A stretch of DNA of 64,000 bases from Acarospora socialis (Eukaryota > Ascomycota > Lecanoromycetes > Acarosporales > Acarosporaceae): NCBI GenBank assembly GCA_025617375.2, contig JAMYGW020000002.1:186001-250000 (forward strand), written 5' to 3'. Under the pieces are notes generated by a model. It had not been told where the DNA came from. It did not search any database and saw only the letters and a program-made list of their open reading frames with translations. Below are positions 1-11,601 of this stretch, one piece after another; the first letter of the stretch is position 1; every line of letters starts with the position of its first letter. The position numbers were made by a program, and so were the translations under genes.

Positions 1-719
1 TCACTTCTGCTTCTGGTATGATCAAGTGCCCAACTCCCTCGCCCTCCCATACTTCCCAAGTGCTCCGCGAGCCCTAGATGTAGGTCATATGTAAGTCTGT
101 GTATTAGGATACGTAAGCTGTAGATCAGCGAAATAGAATAGTAATCACCAGCGAAAACCCGCTCTGATATGCTTTTGCTTTTTGCTATTTTGGCTGCTTA
201 CTATGCCGGTCGTATATTGTGAATGAGTGAGGGAAATGGAGTGGGTTGATTTCAAGACGGAGGTTGTTTGGAAGCTGTGGGTTTACGACTGTCAAGCGCC
301 TACATAAACAAATGTTCCCGGTATAGTGTTTTTATATCTTAATACGCCTCACTGACTCGCCCAAACTCTGCAACAAGGTCATATCTCTCCCTATTTGTAC
401 ATCTTCCCGCCAGGCTCCCAACAGGCCTGAATCACAGGGACATTCTTTGTCCTCGTACGGCTTTCATGTCCCCCGATAGCCGCTATGGGCACTAGACCCG
501 ACCGCGGCACGACGCAGCTACACAAGCATGCTTGCAACGACTGTGAAGCTTGCGGCATCTTTGCCCCTTTTCTTTGGACGTGACAATCAGGATGTTAATT
601 GCGCTGCCAGCGGCTGCACGCTGCGGTGAGATGACTCGTGTTCTGTAGCATCAATGATCTCTTGGACCCCGATTCGCATAGCGTTGAATGTTTCATAGTC
701 ACCGCTCCAAGGCTTTGTT
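1..719. other. Intergenic stretch, no gene seen
   Basis: I see no conserved coding sequence here. It is the region downstream of the qut repressor gene, which ends on the opposite strand at its right edge, and has ordinary base composition. Confidence 0.5.
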
Positions 720-3403
720 CTACTGATCATCTTTATCCCCGAAGTTCCGCAGCACCTCCGCCCTCATGGCCTGACGCGGTGCTTTCCGACCGGTGAACAG
801 CTCGAACTGCGCGAACCCTTGCTCAGGTAGCATCTCTAATCCGTCAACGGCGACCCAGCCTCGGTGGGATTCGGCGCGTATCTGTTTCAGCAGCGGAGTG
901 TTTCGCGGTTTGTATGCCAGCTGTGTTTGGTATCAGTCTCGTTGTTCGAGCATGCACAATACCTACACCGGAGGCAACGCTGGCAGGAAGATCCATGTAT
1001 GAGACTGAGGCTTACCTCCATTACAACTCCACCTGTAGGACTTTCGAGCCATTGTATAGGCACCGTGAAGTTTGGCGCTGGATTGCCGCCGATGCTGTGA
1101 GCAGGAATGCAGCAAACAATAATTGTAGGCTGTCGAAGATCAGCTGGCCACGGTTCGTCCAAGGACTTCAAGACCGTAACGACGGTCCCTGGTCGGGGAG
1201 CTAGGCTAGGAGTTGCTTTTGCATCGGACCTTTTTCTGTCGCTGACATTGACGGAAGAAAGGTCGGTTGAATTCTCAGCGACAGTCTGGCTGTTGTAATG
1301 ATGAGCCAGGCTCTCTGCTTTCTGAATTGTTCGATTGTAGAGAAGGACGTTGCGGACGCCGAGTTGAACCATGGCGTATATTGCTGCTCGTGCCATTCCG
1401 CCAGCTCCAACAATCAAGCTTACTGTTCGGGCCGTGATTGCATTTGCTGGTGAAAGGTTGCGGCGGACACATGTCCTCATGCCGATCCAGTCGGTATTAT
1501 CTCCATACAAGGCCGTGACAGGTCCTGCGCGATTCCTCTGACAGCGTAAGCTCGTTTCAGTAGATATGGGACCGTCCGGTAGAGTACGAATTGGAATTAC
1601 AGTGTTGACAGCACCAATAACTCTGGCATGAGAGCTTTCCGAGGAGAGCCGTGCCATGACCTGGGTCTTGTATGGTAGGGCAATGCTAGCTCCTCCAAAA
1701 TTTGGACTCCTGACAAGGACTTCAAGTTCCTCAAGCGAAGAGGCTTGCTTGATGCTGTATTCGTGAGGCATGCCGCAAGCTGCGTAAGCGCCGTTATGCA
1801 TCGCTGGAGACAAGCTGTACATTACGTTGGCTCCAAATATGTAGAAGTGCATCTTGTCGAGTACAAAGGACTTGTATAGTGCCTCCTGAGCCTCCCGTGC
1901 CGTGATGCACGGCGAGATATCTGAATGTTTGTTGTGTTGAAGTGCTTGGTGGGTGACCGGTGTCAGAATGCGGTTGAAGCAGCAAGAGTGTCGCCCCTTA
2001 AGACCTGTGTTATATGCTACAATCGGGGGGTGAGGCATCGGAAGAGTGTCAATGCGGTGCGCGAATCGTTGAACAGCCACATTGTCTTCCATTGAGTGCG
2101 CAGGTTGAGAGATCCGAACAATGTCACAGCCAAGCGCTCTGGCCCTGGTGTACATTTCGAGGCGATCCTCCTTATCCCAAGCCCCTTGGCCGGGTGTGTG
2201 GACAAAGAAATGTCCTATCAGTTTCGTAAGACCCTTGACAGCCAGAAGTTCACGGATGCTCTTATCGGTACGCTGGAGGTCGACAGTTACATATTCAGCA
2301 CCCAGCCGTAAACCATGATGGACTAGTTCGAAGTAGGCTTCGTCTGAGAGCGGACTTCCTTGGATAGTGCCGTTTGCAGAGGTCCCAAGTCCCTGCACAT
2401 GAGTAGTCTCCACATGATAAATGATTGGCACAGTAATGTTCCGCCTGAGGAATGCGAATTGTGCGCTGATAGAAGTTAAAATTAAAGAATTCAGACGTCG
2501 ATTGTTGACAGCAGTTGTTGGTAAGTCGATTCTCAATTCCAAAGCATCGACTCCGGATTCAATGCACTCCATGTCCAGGCTCCGAGACAATAGTGTGGAC
2601 AGGTTGACCGACAGGGCGTAAGTATATCTAGTTGATTCTTCAGGTATTGGGTCTTCAAGTTCGGAAAGCGGATGGTCAACATGGCGGCCCATACTGAAGC
2701 TTATAAACTGAACAAATACTTGCTCTGCGTGCTTGAGGGTCAAAGATGGAGTAGTTGATGACCTTCTTCCAGGAAAGAGCTCTGGCACCGTGGATTGAGA
2801 ATGAGACGAGGACTTCGTACCTTCCTCGGACATATTGTAGAATTCGAAATTCGAACATGCACGGTACATAGGCTCACAAAACTCCAGAAGCCGGCGGATC
2901 TTCTCCTCACTTTCGATTCTGAGATAGTCTCGAATGCTTTCCACATCACGAAGGACATGTATAACCGGATGAGTCTTTGCATATTCCTGAAGAAGAGGTT
3001 GTCCACTTTCCTCCAAACACCCCGGTCCACAGGCAATGATGCAGTCCCTCTCGTTGTCCATCAACATCGATTTCATCACCTCAACCTCACGAATGCGGTA
3101 CTCAGTGACGCCCCGAGCTTTCCTGAACGATGCTCGAGAAGATCCGGTTGTTCGAAGGAAGTATTGGTCTGCATCGACGAGTCGCCGCCCAAGAGCAGTG
3201 CATGCGATGACGGCCAAAGAAGACTTCCCTGTTCCACGAATGCCTATCAACACGATGGAAGCTCGCAGGGAGAAGTTTCTGGCTGTCCGTAGGGCGTGGG
3301 GTGAAGTAGCCCGGTTCGGTGGTGGTTGTGAAGCATGGGGGGCTATTGGCTCCTGCGATGCTTTGTGTGGTGCCGGGTTATACTCCAGCTCTAGTTCAGC
3401 CAT
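720..3403 (-). CDS. qutR: QutR/QA-1S-type quinate pathway repressor
   Basis: Transcriptional repressor of quinate catabolism, known in this family to bind and silence the Zn2Cys6 activator QutA/QA-1F and to release it when quinate or shikimate is present. It is a relic of the C-terminal three domains of the AROM enzyme. Visible in order: a shikimate-kinase-like P-loop (GIRGTGKS, residues about 54-61), a type I dehydroquinase-like domain (about 255-490) and a shikimate-dehydrogenase-like domain (from about 545, with SLSPAMHN and PYKTQ). I infer two exons: 3403-1016 and 920-720, with a 95-nt GTAAGC...ACAG intron. The spliced end reads [15 protein letters not shown], which restores the conserved shikimate-dehydrogenase C-terminus; reading through the intron destroys it. 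The product is about 862 aa (known homologues about 920). It is divergent from the activator gene, about 0.5-0.6 kb away, the usual qut/qa arrangement. Assignment is firm; the exact start is less so. Confidence 0.93.
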
Positions 3404-4001
3404 AGAAGATTCGGTGTGTACCCACAGGCACTACTATCACTCCAGCATCGAATAGAGCCGCTTGGGCGGCTATTTCCTAGTAGCAATGAGCCGAAGCGTT
3501 CACGATGCCTTTCCCTTTCTGCTGATAGTGGTCCAGTGGTCGAACGCTCGTCAGCCCTCACACGACTCCTACTGGACGTTCCTGTTTCGATCAAGGTAGT
3601 AAGTGGACCGAAAAGCAGACGCGCGATTTGCCTTGGAAATAAGTTTTGTCAAGTTTCTGACGGTCAATTGCGTGCCCCATTCCATTCCAGACAAAAGCAA
3701 AGCTATATACAATGTGCCAGAACTGTAGGGAGATAGAAGATGTTGTTGATGCACAATGATCGCCGCCAAGACAGCGGGGCAGATCCGCTACCGCGTCGAT
3801 CACCCGTTCCCTTCTCGGAGCATTCCCCACCCCAGTCACTCCCACTTCGATGCTCTACATACCCCACAAGGGCGGAGTGATTGATCATTCGTTGTTGTTA
3901 GGCACACTCAACATTCTTTCTTGGTACATAAGTTCTTTCAACATAGCTTCAATGTCCCTCTCGAGTTCCCCTCTTGTTCTGCAAAAGCCGACGAAGTTGC
4001 C
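3404..4001. promoter_or_regulatory. Divergent promoter region qutR / qutA
   Basis: Shared 5' region of the repressor (minus) and activator (plus) genes. I found no convincing copy of the QutA-type palindrome here, although both genes are autoregulated or inducible in related fungi. The activator may start inside this stretch, at 3921. Confidence 0.45.
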
Positions 4002-6964
4002 ATGCCGGCTGTGAATTCCAAGACGAAGGACCATGAAGATTCAGACCATGTAGGAGCTATCAGCACTATCGAGAACATTAACTACCCTCAGCTACGACGG
4101 AAGAACGGCACTCCCAGTACTGCTGACGATGTCGTCTCACAAGCACCTAAACGTCAGAGAGTCTCTCAGGCTTGTGAACAGTGTCGGGCTAAGAAGTACA
4201 AGTGTGACGCCATACACCCGACTTGCTCAGCATGCGCCTCATCGAATGAGTTGTGCTCGTACAGGACTAGTATCAAGAAGCGTGGACTACCAACAGGATA
4301 TGTGCGGGTGCTGGAAATGCTCTGGGGTGCCGTTTTCCTTGAACATTCGGGCTCTGAAGCGGCAGTGGAAGCGTTGTTGACCGGCGAGAAACGGATCTTT
4401 GCGAAGATAGAAGAAGATGGAGTGTATGCGGAGGTGCTCCTCAAACAATGGAGGCAAAGTATAATCTCGAAAGCGGTTGACCGGTACCTTGGGAATGAAG
4501 AGATCACGAATGACCGCAACTTCGGAGAAAGGAAATCTAATGATCAACGAAGCAAGTTGGTCGAGAGCGGGAACGCGGGTGTTACGAATATAAGGCACCC
4601 TGAAGCTGGAATACCTTACGAGTGGACCAACAATAACAAGGCTGAGAGTGCACACACAAGACCTGCAAGCCACAAAGAAGAGATCATGACACAGGCTCTA
4701 CCAGTGTTCGGCTCTTCTAGGGCTAATTTAGGGGTTCTCCCAGTCGATCATGGTCTTTCTGACGCTCTGGACGGGCCATTGACACACCAAGCAACAACCA
4801 AAGCTCCATACCCAAGTCTCTGTCTAGCCCTCCCTGCGAATGCAGTGCAGCTGATAAATATCTATATCTCGTATACGCATTGCTGGTTCCCCGTTATAGA
4901 GCGGGATATCTTCTGGAAAGTCTCCTTTGAGTACTCTGGGCGGACTCTCCAAATGTCAAGAAACTCTCCAGGCTCTGGGAAACATGCGGCTTTGTGGGCC
5001 ATTCTTGCTTATGCATCTGTTCAAGACGCTGCAAGGGGTTCGTCTACAGATGTCACTACTGGGCTTAAGGGTCTCCAGCTGACTACTGAGCAAATGTATT
5101 CAAATGCGAGAGGCCTTATTCCCTCAGAAGAAGCCGAATTCGAGTATGGTCATGTTCAGGCTTTGCTTCTCCTTGTGCTTGTCAATGTTGGTCTCGGAAA
5201 TGTGACCGTTGCATGGCTTCTTATTGGTCAAGCAGTCCGTCGAGCTCTTGATATGGGGCTCGGTACCTTACCAACTAACTCCTCAGGGTCCCAGAGTCAG
5301 GAAGCTTCGAGTGGAAGTCATAAGCATATTTTTTCTGGATGTTTTGCACTTGACACTCTTGTTGCGGCAAGGCTGGGTAGGCGTCCACATCTGAGAAGAG
5401 ATGACGCTGCCGAAATGGGACGGTTCACAGCTGATGGTCAAGAAGAGTATGAGCCTTGGAGAGACTGCTTTGATCTTGACCGAGGTTCGGGTGGTGTAGC
5501 GACAGGCGTTCCACATCGCCTACATATCTTCAGTATATTCTTACAATTTATCGAGCTCGCTGGTATCCTGAATGATCTTCTATGTGACGTTCCGAAGGGT
5601 CACAAACCTGAGCAATACTACCAAAAGATGTCCACCAATCTACACCGATGGGTTGCAGATCTGCCTCCGCATTGTCGGCTCGCAATATCTACCAATCTCA
5701 ACTCCCAGCAAAGCACACACGCAGTACCTCAGCTCTTGAACCTCCATCTGATGTATCAAAGCACAGTCGCCCTCTTACAGCTTCAATCTGATCACGGCTT
5801 CGAAGAAACTTCCGGCATATACAATCATGTTCGCGAAGTCTACCTTGATGCTGCTCGTCAATCTCTTGACCTACTGCAGCAATTCTCAAGAAGTTTTGGC
5901 CTGTCTCTGATGCCTCCTACCTTTCTGTACTTCATCACTGTGGTCAGCCATGGCATGAGTCTCTCTGCTAACCAAAGCAATAACGAACTGAGCCCGACAA
6001 CGACAGTGCGAAGAGACCTGCGTCAGATTCTGTCTCGTCTAGAACGAGTTTGGGCAAGTCGAAAGGCCACACCAACATATTTCGCCATTCCGACATACAA
6101 TGCGAACCCAAAGGTGAATAAAATACAGGCCATCCAGGGCCCTATCACCGGGTCTGTGACGACAAATACCCAGCAGGGACCTGATCTGGGGCCATCGTTA
6201 CGCACAGAGAACAGCAAGCCATACACCGTTGATCAATTTGCTCAGCCGAGAAACTACATGCAAGTGTCTGATGCTCGTTCCAATAGCCTCTTCAAGAACG
6301 TACGGACGGCAGAAACCCAAGGCTTCCTTCAAAGTCCACAAGCTAGCACTGAGCCTTTCCCCATATGGGCACAAAATCAACGCTCGCTCGAAACATACTC
6401 CAGGACGCCTCCGTCCACCAGTCGTACACATCCGGTCGAAGTAACAATGACCGAGTATCACAAAGATTCAGACCTAGACACTACTCAAGCTCTTTCGCCC
6501 TCTGATCGGCGTAACCCTAACCAACACTCGCCCTTACCCTACGCAATCACGGCCGCGCTAGTTAACCATTCCAGCCCGTATGGGAACCCCGGGACCTTTC
6601 CTTCAGACTTTCAAGCGACAGAAGCAATGTTCGGTTCTCCATTCTCAATACATCATCCCACCGGCGATTTTGGAGCAGCTGGGAACGCCGATGCCGTTTG
6701 GGATGAGCTAGCATGTCTGGATGACGGTGAACGGTATGCTTTCCGCACTTTCCCCAGCTTTCACACACGACACCAGCTTTTACTGACCAGTAACCTGACG
6801 ACAGGAGCGACACCCAGCCCACATTTCTGCAGAACCTAGGCTTCGCTCCTGATGCGTCGCTTACGGAGTTCTATCCTCTATATCCTTATTTGGACCCGGT
6901 TCTGGACATGCATTACGATATGACGGCGACGGGCCACGAGTCGTTTCCGCTGAACCATCAGTAA
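4002..6964 (+). CDS. qutA: QutA/QA-1F-type Zn2Cys6 transcription activator
   Basis: Nuclear activator that turns on the quinate genes when inducer is present. A Zn2Cys6 binuclear cluster lies near residues 47-76 (CEQCRAKKYKC, then C-x6-C-x2-C-x6-C spacing) and is followed by the KKRGLPTGYVR linker typical of QA-1F. A fungal-specific transcription factor middle domain follows (about 250-620). I infer two exons, 4002-6733 and 6805-6964. The 71-nt intron (GTATGC...ACAG, branch TACTGAC) swaps an out-of-family tail for a C-terminus reading FLQNLGFAPD, as expected for the family. The product is about 963 aa from ATG 4002. An in-frame ATG at 3921 would add 27 residues; I prefer 4002 because the upstream extension looks unlike the family. 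Its partner is the repressor encoded divergently. Confidence 0.92.
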
Positions 6965-7532
6965 TAACGATCGAGCACCACCGACTCAAATACTGTAAAT
7001 ACGCTCACAGCTACGGACGCTTCGAGATCTAATCTCTCATTCTGCTTATGGCGGTTAGAGTAAGGGATGCGGTGGGAAGCAGATATCTGCAGCTACGGCA
7101 AAGGAAGCGCAAAGCCCAGTGTATCACACTTCTTCGGTCAGGGGCAGGGCATAAACTCAGCACAACCCGACCAAGTGTGGAAGGTTCTATCCAAAACGTT
7201 GTCCAGTGTATAACATGGCGCTGGGTTGGGTTGAAAGAGGCGTTTGGCCCATTGTATCGTGGGATCTTCACGGACCGTACTGTACATACCCCTAGACGAA
7301 TCCTGAATGGCCCGGTCTTGCGCATACTCTGTATCTATCTCGAAGTCTCAAAAGTCACGCCTTCGAAAATGACCTGTTTTATTTTCACACCCGTCCGTTA
7401 CGCGCCGAGGACCATAACTTTGTGCATTATATCTTGCTCCGATTACATCGATCTATATACACCCGACGTCATGATTTGAGGCCACCTACACCAAACAAGC
7501 TCATCCCGAAAGCGAACGGAGAAGAACAACAA
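6965..7532. other. Intergenic stretch between convergent genes
   Basis: Between the stop of the activator and the stop of the SnoaL-like gene. An open frame of about 140 codons at 7048-7479 has no recognisable motif, and I do not call it a gene. Confidence 0.4.
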
Positions 7533-8357
7533 TCAGATACCAACCTCCTCACCCTCCACCCACTTCTTACACTGCCAATACAACACATCATGCTTCCGCC
7601 CATTCGCATTATCCCCCTCCCGCCTATGGGCCGGCATATCCAGCATAACCTTGACGTCCATCGTCGCCTCCTGACAATACGCCAGATACCCATACCCAAC
7701 CGGATACGTCTTCAACTTGTCGTCGTCCAGCTCCGGCACCCTCCTCGGATCCACGGCAATCAACTTATCCTTTTCGTACCAATGCCTCACAAACCTTGCC
7801 GCCCACCTCTTTCCCCCTCCCTCTCCCTCTCCCTGCCCCATTTCCTCCTCCTCCGACGGAATTTTCTCCCAGAAAAAACAAAAGCGACAGTCGTTCTCCG
7901 CGTCGACTTCGGTGTTCCCGGGTAGCAGGAAGCGCTGCGTGACGGTGGTTTTCATCTTCGTGACGGCGCGCGTGGCCGAGGCGTCGTTGTCCGTTGTGCT
8001 GCCGTGGCAGCGGTGCATGATGAAAGCGCCGCGGTCCATGCTGCGCTGCGAGGCGGCGATGAAATCTTTGTAGAACGTGCGCCCCGTCCAGGTCGTGTAG
8101 ATGTTGGCGTCCGGGGCGAAGATGGAGGCTAGGTTTTCCCATTCGCAGGCGTCGCTGTGGTGGGGGTGGTTAGAATGTTGTGGTGCAGCTTGATTGAAAA
8201 GGAAGGGGGCGGGAAAAGGTGGGAAGGAGGGGATGGGGATGGTGGGGGTTGAGCCCTAAGTGGAGGGCGGGAGCGGAGCGGAGCGGGGCGGGGTTGGAGA
8301 GGCTTACCGGTAGCATGGCCAGCCCTCGGCCAGCTCGCGCAGTTTGTATCGTTCCAT
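7533..8357 (-). CDS. SnoaL/NTF2-like protein (dehydratase-like fold)
   Basis: Small cytosolic protein of the SnoaL-like/scytalone-dehydratase-like alpha+beta barrel superfamily. Members act as dehydratases, cyclases or small hydroxylases on aromatic or polyketide substrates. Two exons, 8357-8308 and 8154-7533, are separated by a 153-nt GTAAGC...CACAG intron; together they give 223 aa beginning [13 protein letters not shown]. Family features are the N-terminal helix, [30 protein letters not shown] near the middle and a C-terminal [13 protein letters not shown] Glu/Gly-rich loop (about 120-135) is an odd low-complexity insertion. It lies inside the quinate cluster and has a QutA-like palindrome about 235 bp upstream (8593-8608), so I infer a role in handling an aromatic intermediate, perhaps around protocatechuate. 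The substrate is unknown. Confidence 0.75.
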
Positions 8358-8592
8358 TGCTAGTGTATCACCGTTAGTACGAGTTGCTTTGTCGGGCCTG
8401 GACCCGGCGGGGAGAGTGTGGAGATCGACAGTCATGTTGACGAAGTCGCCGAACACGGTACGAGACAGTGGAAGGGTGACGCACGCGTGAAAGAGAGGCG
8501 ACGAATGATCAGTTACAAACGGTATAAGGCCGTATACTGTATTCATAAGTCGAGCTTCTTGCCAGTCCCACCCTGTGATGTACTCTGTCGCC

Positions 8593-8608
8593 GGGCAAAT
8601 CTTTAGCC
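8593..8608. promoter_or_regulatory. Candidate QutA operator upstream of SnoaL gene
   Basis: GGGCAAATCTTTAGCC matches 13 of 16 positions of the QA-1F/QutA consensus GGRTAARYRYTTATCC by my hand comparison. Its left half, CCGGGCAA, is identical to the half-site in the qutE/qutG promoter. It lies about 235 bp upstream of the SnoaL-like start codon. Confidence 0.45.
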
Positions 8609-8609
8609 G

Positions 8610-8924
8610 TTCATTGCTGTCTGAGCCATGAGGGGCAGAACTCTATTGATGGCTTACTGGTTCTGCCGAACCTGATAATCTATGTGAAGTCATGTCAGAG
8701 ACTTGATGTGGATTATTGATTGTTTGATGTACGATAGTGAGCAAGTGTGGTGGGGACGTGGGGACGTGGGGACGGTTTACATGTGCCATGGTTCGGATTC
8801 TTTGACAAAATTTGTTTAAGTTGATATAAAATAAATTTTTTTAGTCGTTACATTGAGCTCTGATGTTATACTCTCAAGCTTGATTTTCTTGCAATCTTTG
8901 AGTTTTCAGATCCCAGAGTTTAAG
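8610..8924. other. Intergenic stretch upstream of SnoaL gene
   Basis: The rest of the interval up to the stop of the HeLo/DUF7580 gene. It contains a short tandem run (GGGGACGT units near 8753-8773) and an A/T-rich patch near 8820-8850. No gene is seen. Confidence 0.4.
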
Positions 8925-10971
8925 CTATTGTGATAGTGATGTCTTCGAGATGCCAGCACTTACATTATTGTCTGACTGTGTTGACAGGGACATACAAACC
9001 TCATTGTTGTCTGTCTGAATCGGAAACTGTGCCAAATCTGTTGAGATCTCTTCAGCAGTATCCTCTCGCTCTTCTGAAATCAATGCCATATCTGGAGCAA
9101 CCACGGTGTTCTCCAATAACTGCTCATACTCGAGGAGAGAAGAGATAGCTTTCTTGACATATTTGGTCTCGTCCTTCTCTGCATTGCTGGCCGTAAGGTA
9201 CGAGGCTGAAGCTTTGAACTCCAACATATCCCTGACAATGATCACATAGGTAGCTCCAACTCTACGGTCAAGAACATTGAGACCGTTCAGGGCCTTGATC
9301 TTGGCTGCAGCAAGCCCAGAGGCACCCAGGCCATACTCAAGATTGGTTCCGGAACCGAGCTGATACAGCACTAGACCAAGCTCAATCATCGAGGTGTTTG
9401 ACGCACGAGCCGGACCATTTCCCCCACCCAATTTGCGTGGCGGAGGACGCTGACCAAATCCGAACGAAATCCAGGGACGCATTACCAGAGGCCTGCTATC
9501 GTCCCAGATATCTGGCTCGTCGGAGGTTTGATAGAAGCGATAATTTGTGGGTCGAGGATCAACACATTTCCGCCTCACTGCGCCAAGATACAGGTGAGCA
9601 GAGGTGATTGTGCGTGCTAGCTGCACAACTTGTACGGGCAAGATGCGGTGGCGGAAGTCGATCCCATTGAGGATATCCCCTAGACTAGCCCGGCTAGACC
9701 ATTGCCCCTGTGTATCATGGTAAACAACATGTGTTTTCTCGGACCCGTTGGCAGGAAAGTATCCCCATTGTTCAACTAACTGGTGCAAGGGTGGAGCTTC
9801 TATCTCCAGTGGCCTGTCAAGGTTGTGCAGCTCTGTTGGTTTCGAGGCAAGAAATTGAGTATTAGATCCGGCAGAGGCAGTCTCTACAGATAGAAGAGAG
9901 CTGCCATTCTCCCACGAGCCAGAAGTGTGCCGTTGAAGGTTGAAGACTAACGAGTCATCACGCAGGTGTACAGTTGGCTCCTGATCAAGGTCGTCCCGAT
10001 TCTCATTATGGTCCTCTTTTAACTGAAGGCTGAGCCTGAAAGGGTCGCGAGACCCTTTCTTAATATTCACTACCATTAGGTCATCATGTAAACAGCTGAG
10101 TGCCTGCTCAATGTGAATTGCAATGGGCCAGTAGGCTTCCATATCATCATTGTTTGACAACATTCTCGAAGTGTCTTTGGGAGCGCGAACTTGCAAGATG
10201 CATTCCAAGTCGTTATTTCCATGCCGGAGTTCCTTGATCATTGAGCGCAGGGTCTCTCTGTCATGGTGGTGCCATCTGAGTCTTTGGAGAAACGAAGTTG
10301 AGTCTTTCAGAGTCTTCGCCTCTTGCTTTTGTCTTACCAGTTCTGCTTTTACTCCATCGGACTTCGAAATCTCCCTTTCATGGCTGTATGTGGGCGCTTC
10401 TCCGCCAGTGGCTGCAGTTTTGGATGCCTCTGTCTTTGATTTTGGCTTCTTTCGTAAGAACCGACTCTTCCACCCTGTTTGGCAGGATTTAGAGGGTTTG
10501 GGCACCGTCTGGGACACTAAAGTACCATGTGGGGATTCAATTTGAGACGTTGAAGTAGAATCAAGGGTAGCGGTGTCGTCTTCAAGCAACAGTCCATGGT
10601 TGTCTAAGCTTTTCTGTCAGCCATGGCCGCCTTCTGTGGATTTAAAAGACCTTACCCTCGCCGTCATATTTCTTCATCAATTCGTTGCAGGTTTGAAAGT
10701 ACCGCATCATTTGAGCGAGGAGTTGAAGGACGACAGACGTCACTCGGTGGTTCTCATCATTTGGATCGAGCTCCTCCCTCAACTCACTGAGGCGGCGAGA
10801 TTTCAACGAATCCAATCGCACCCACTGTATATTCAGCGAGATCTGTACCGCTTCGAAGTCTGTCCCAAAGGCCCGAGAAACCTTGTACGCATGGTAGAGG
10901 GTGTTGCAAAGGTCAAAAAGCCTCAGGAACATGGCCACCGACCCCAGGGTCAGGCTCACCGGCTCTGGCAT
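8925..10971 (-). CDS. HeLo-domain + DUF7580-like protein (prion-inhibition family)
   Basis: Predicted fungal HeLo-type protein. The N-terminal helical domain (residues 1-105, beginning MPEPVSLTLGSVAMFLRLFD) resembles the prion-inhibition-and-propagation domain, whose members include HET-S. The C-terminal half (about 380-600: LGDIL, LPVQVVQLARTI, ELGLVLYQLG) resembles DUF7580, a domain commonly fused to such N-termini. The linker is Lys/Ser-rich. I infer two exons, 10971-10656 and 10603-8925, with a 52-nt intron (GTAAGG...CTTAG, branch GCTGAC). Only that acceptor keeps the two halves in frame, giving about 664 aa. In this class HeLo domains can form membrane-disrupting pores when seeded, in heterokaryon incompatibility and programmed cell death; I infer, but cannot show, such a role here. 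It is divergent from a second HeLo-type gene. Confidence 0.75.
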
Positions 10972-11601
10972 TTTGTGCGAAAGAAGATATATTGAGAGAA
11001 GGAATTGTTGCGTCCAGAAAAGAGACTGCGCCTGAAGTCGTGCGGTGAGCCATAAAGCATCAGAGAGATCGGCGTGCGACCTCCCATGGGATGGGGGGGG
11101 GGATCTTTGTTCCAGCCCATTCGGATCGACGATAAGCCATTTCAAACCTTGCCCAACTTGGTGGCCGGTCTGCTTTAGCCTTGCAGCACCCAGCGAGTCA
11201 CAGAACGCGAGTTGACATTGATGAAGTAACATTGCTGAATCTGTCTGCCTAACGCAAGGCTGAAAGACACTAACTGCCAAGGCCAATTATAGAACCAGCT
11301 GGGCGGCGTGATGGGTACGCCCCACCAGCAAGTAGATCAACCACACTGTGCGGGCACGAGATCGAAGTTTCTGAGTGCTGGTGCCACTCTGCAGTCCTTA
11401 GGAGGGTACTTTATTGTTGCTGACGCCTAAGCAATGACGACAAACACCATCAGAATCTCAAGATAGCCATTGCATCTGCCATGACTTTGCAAGCGAACAA
11501 TCTCTAGAAGATATCGTTGTGTACAGTTCCGGCTTTCCACTCTGAGTACATCTGGCCAATCTTGTCTTCCCCAAAGGTTCGAAATCTTCTCGGGCAGGAA
11601 G
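10972..11601. promoter_or_regulatory. Shared promoter of two divergent HeLo-type genes
   Basis: 630-bp head-to-head intergenic region between the two HeLo-type genes, so both may be controlled together. Upstream in-frame codons to 11286 could extend the minus-strand gene, but the MPEP start fits the domain best. Confidence 0.45.
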
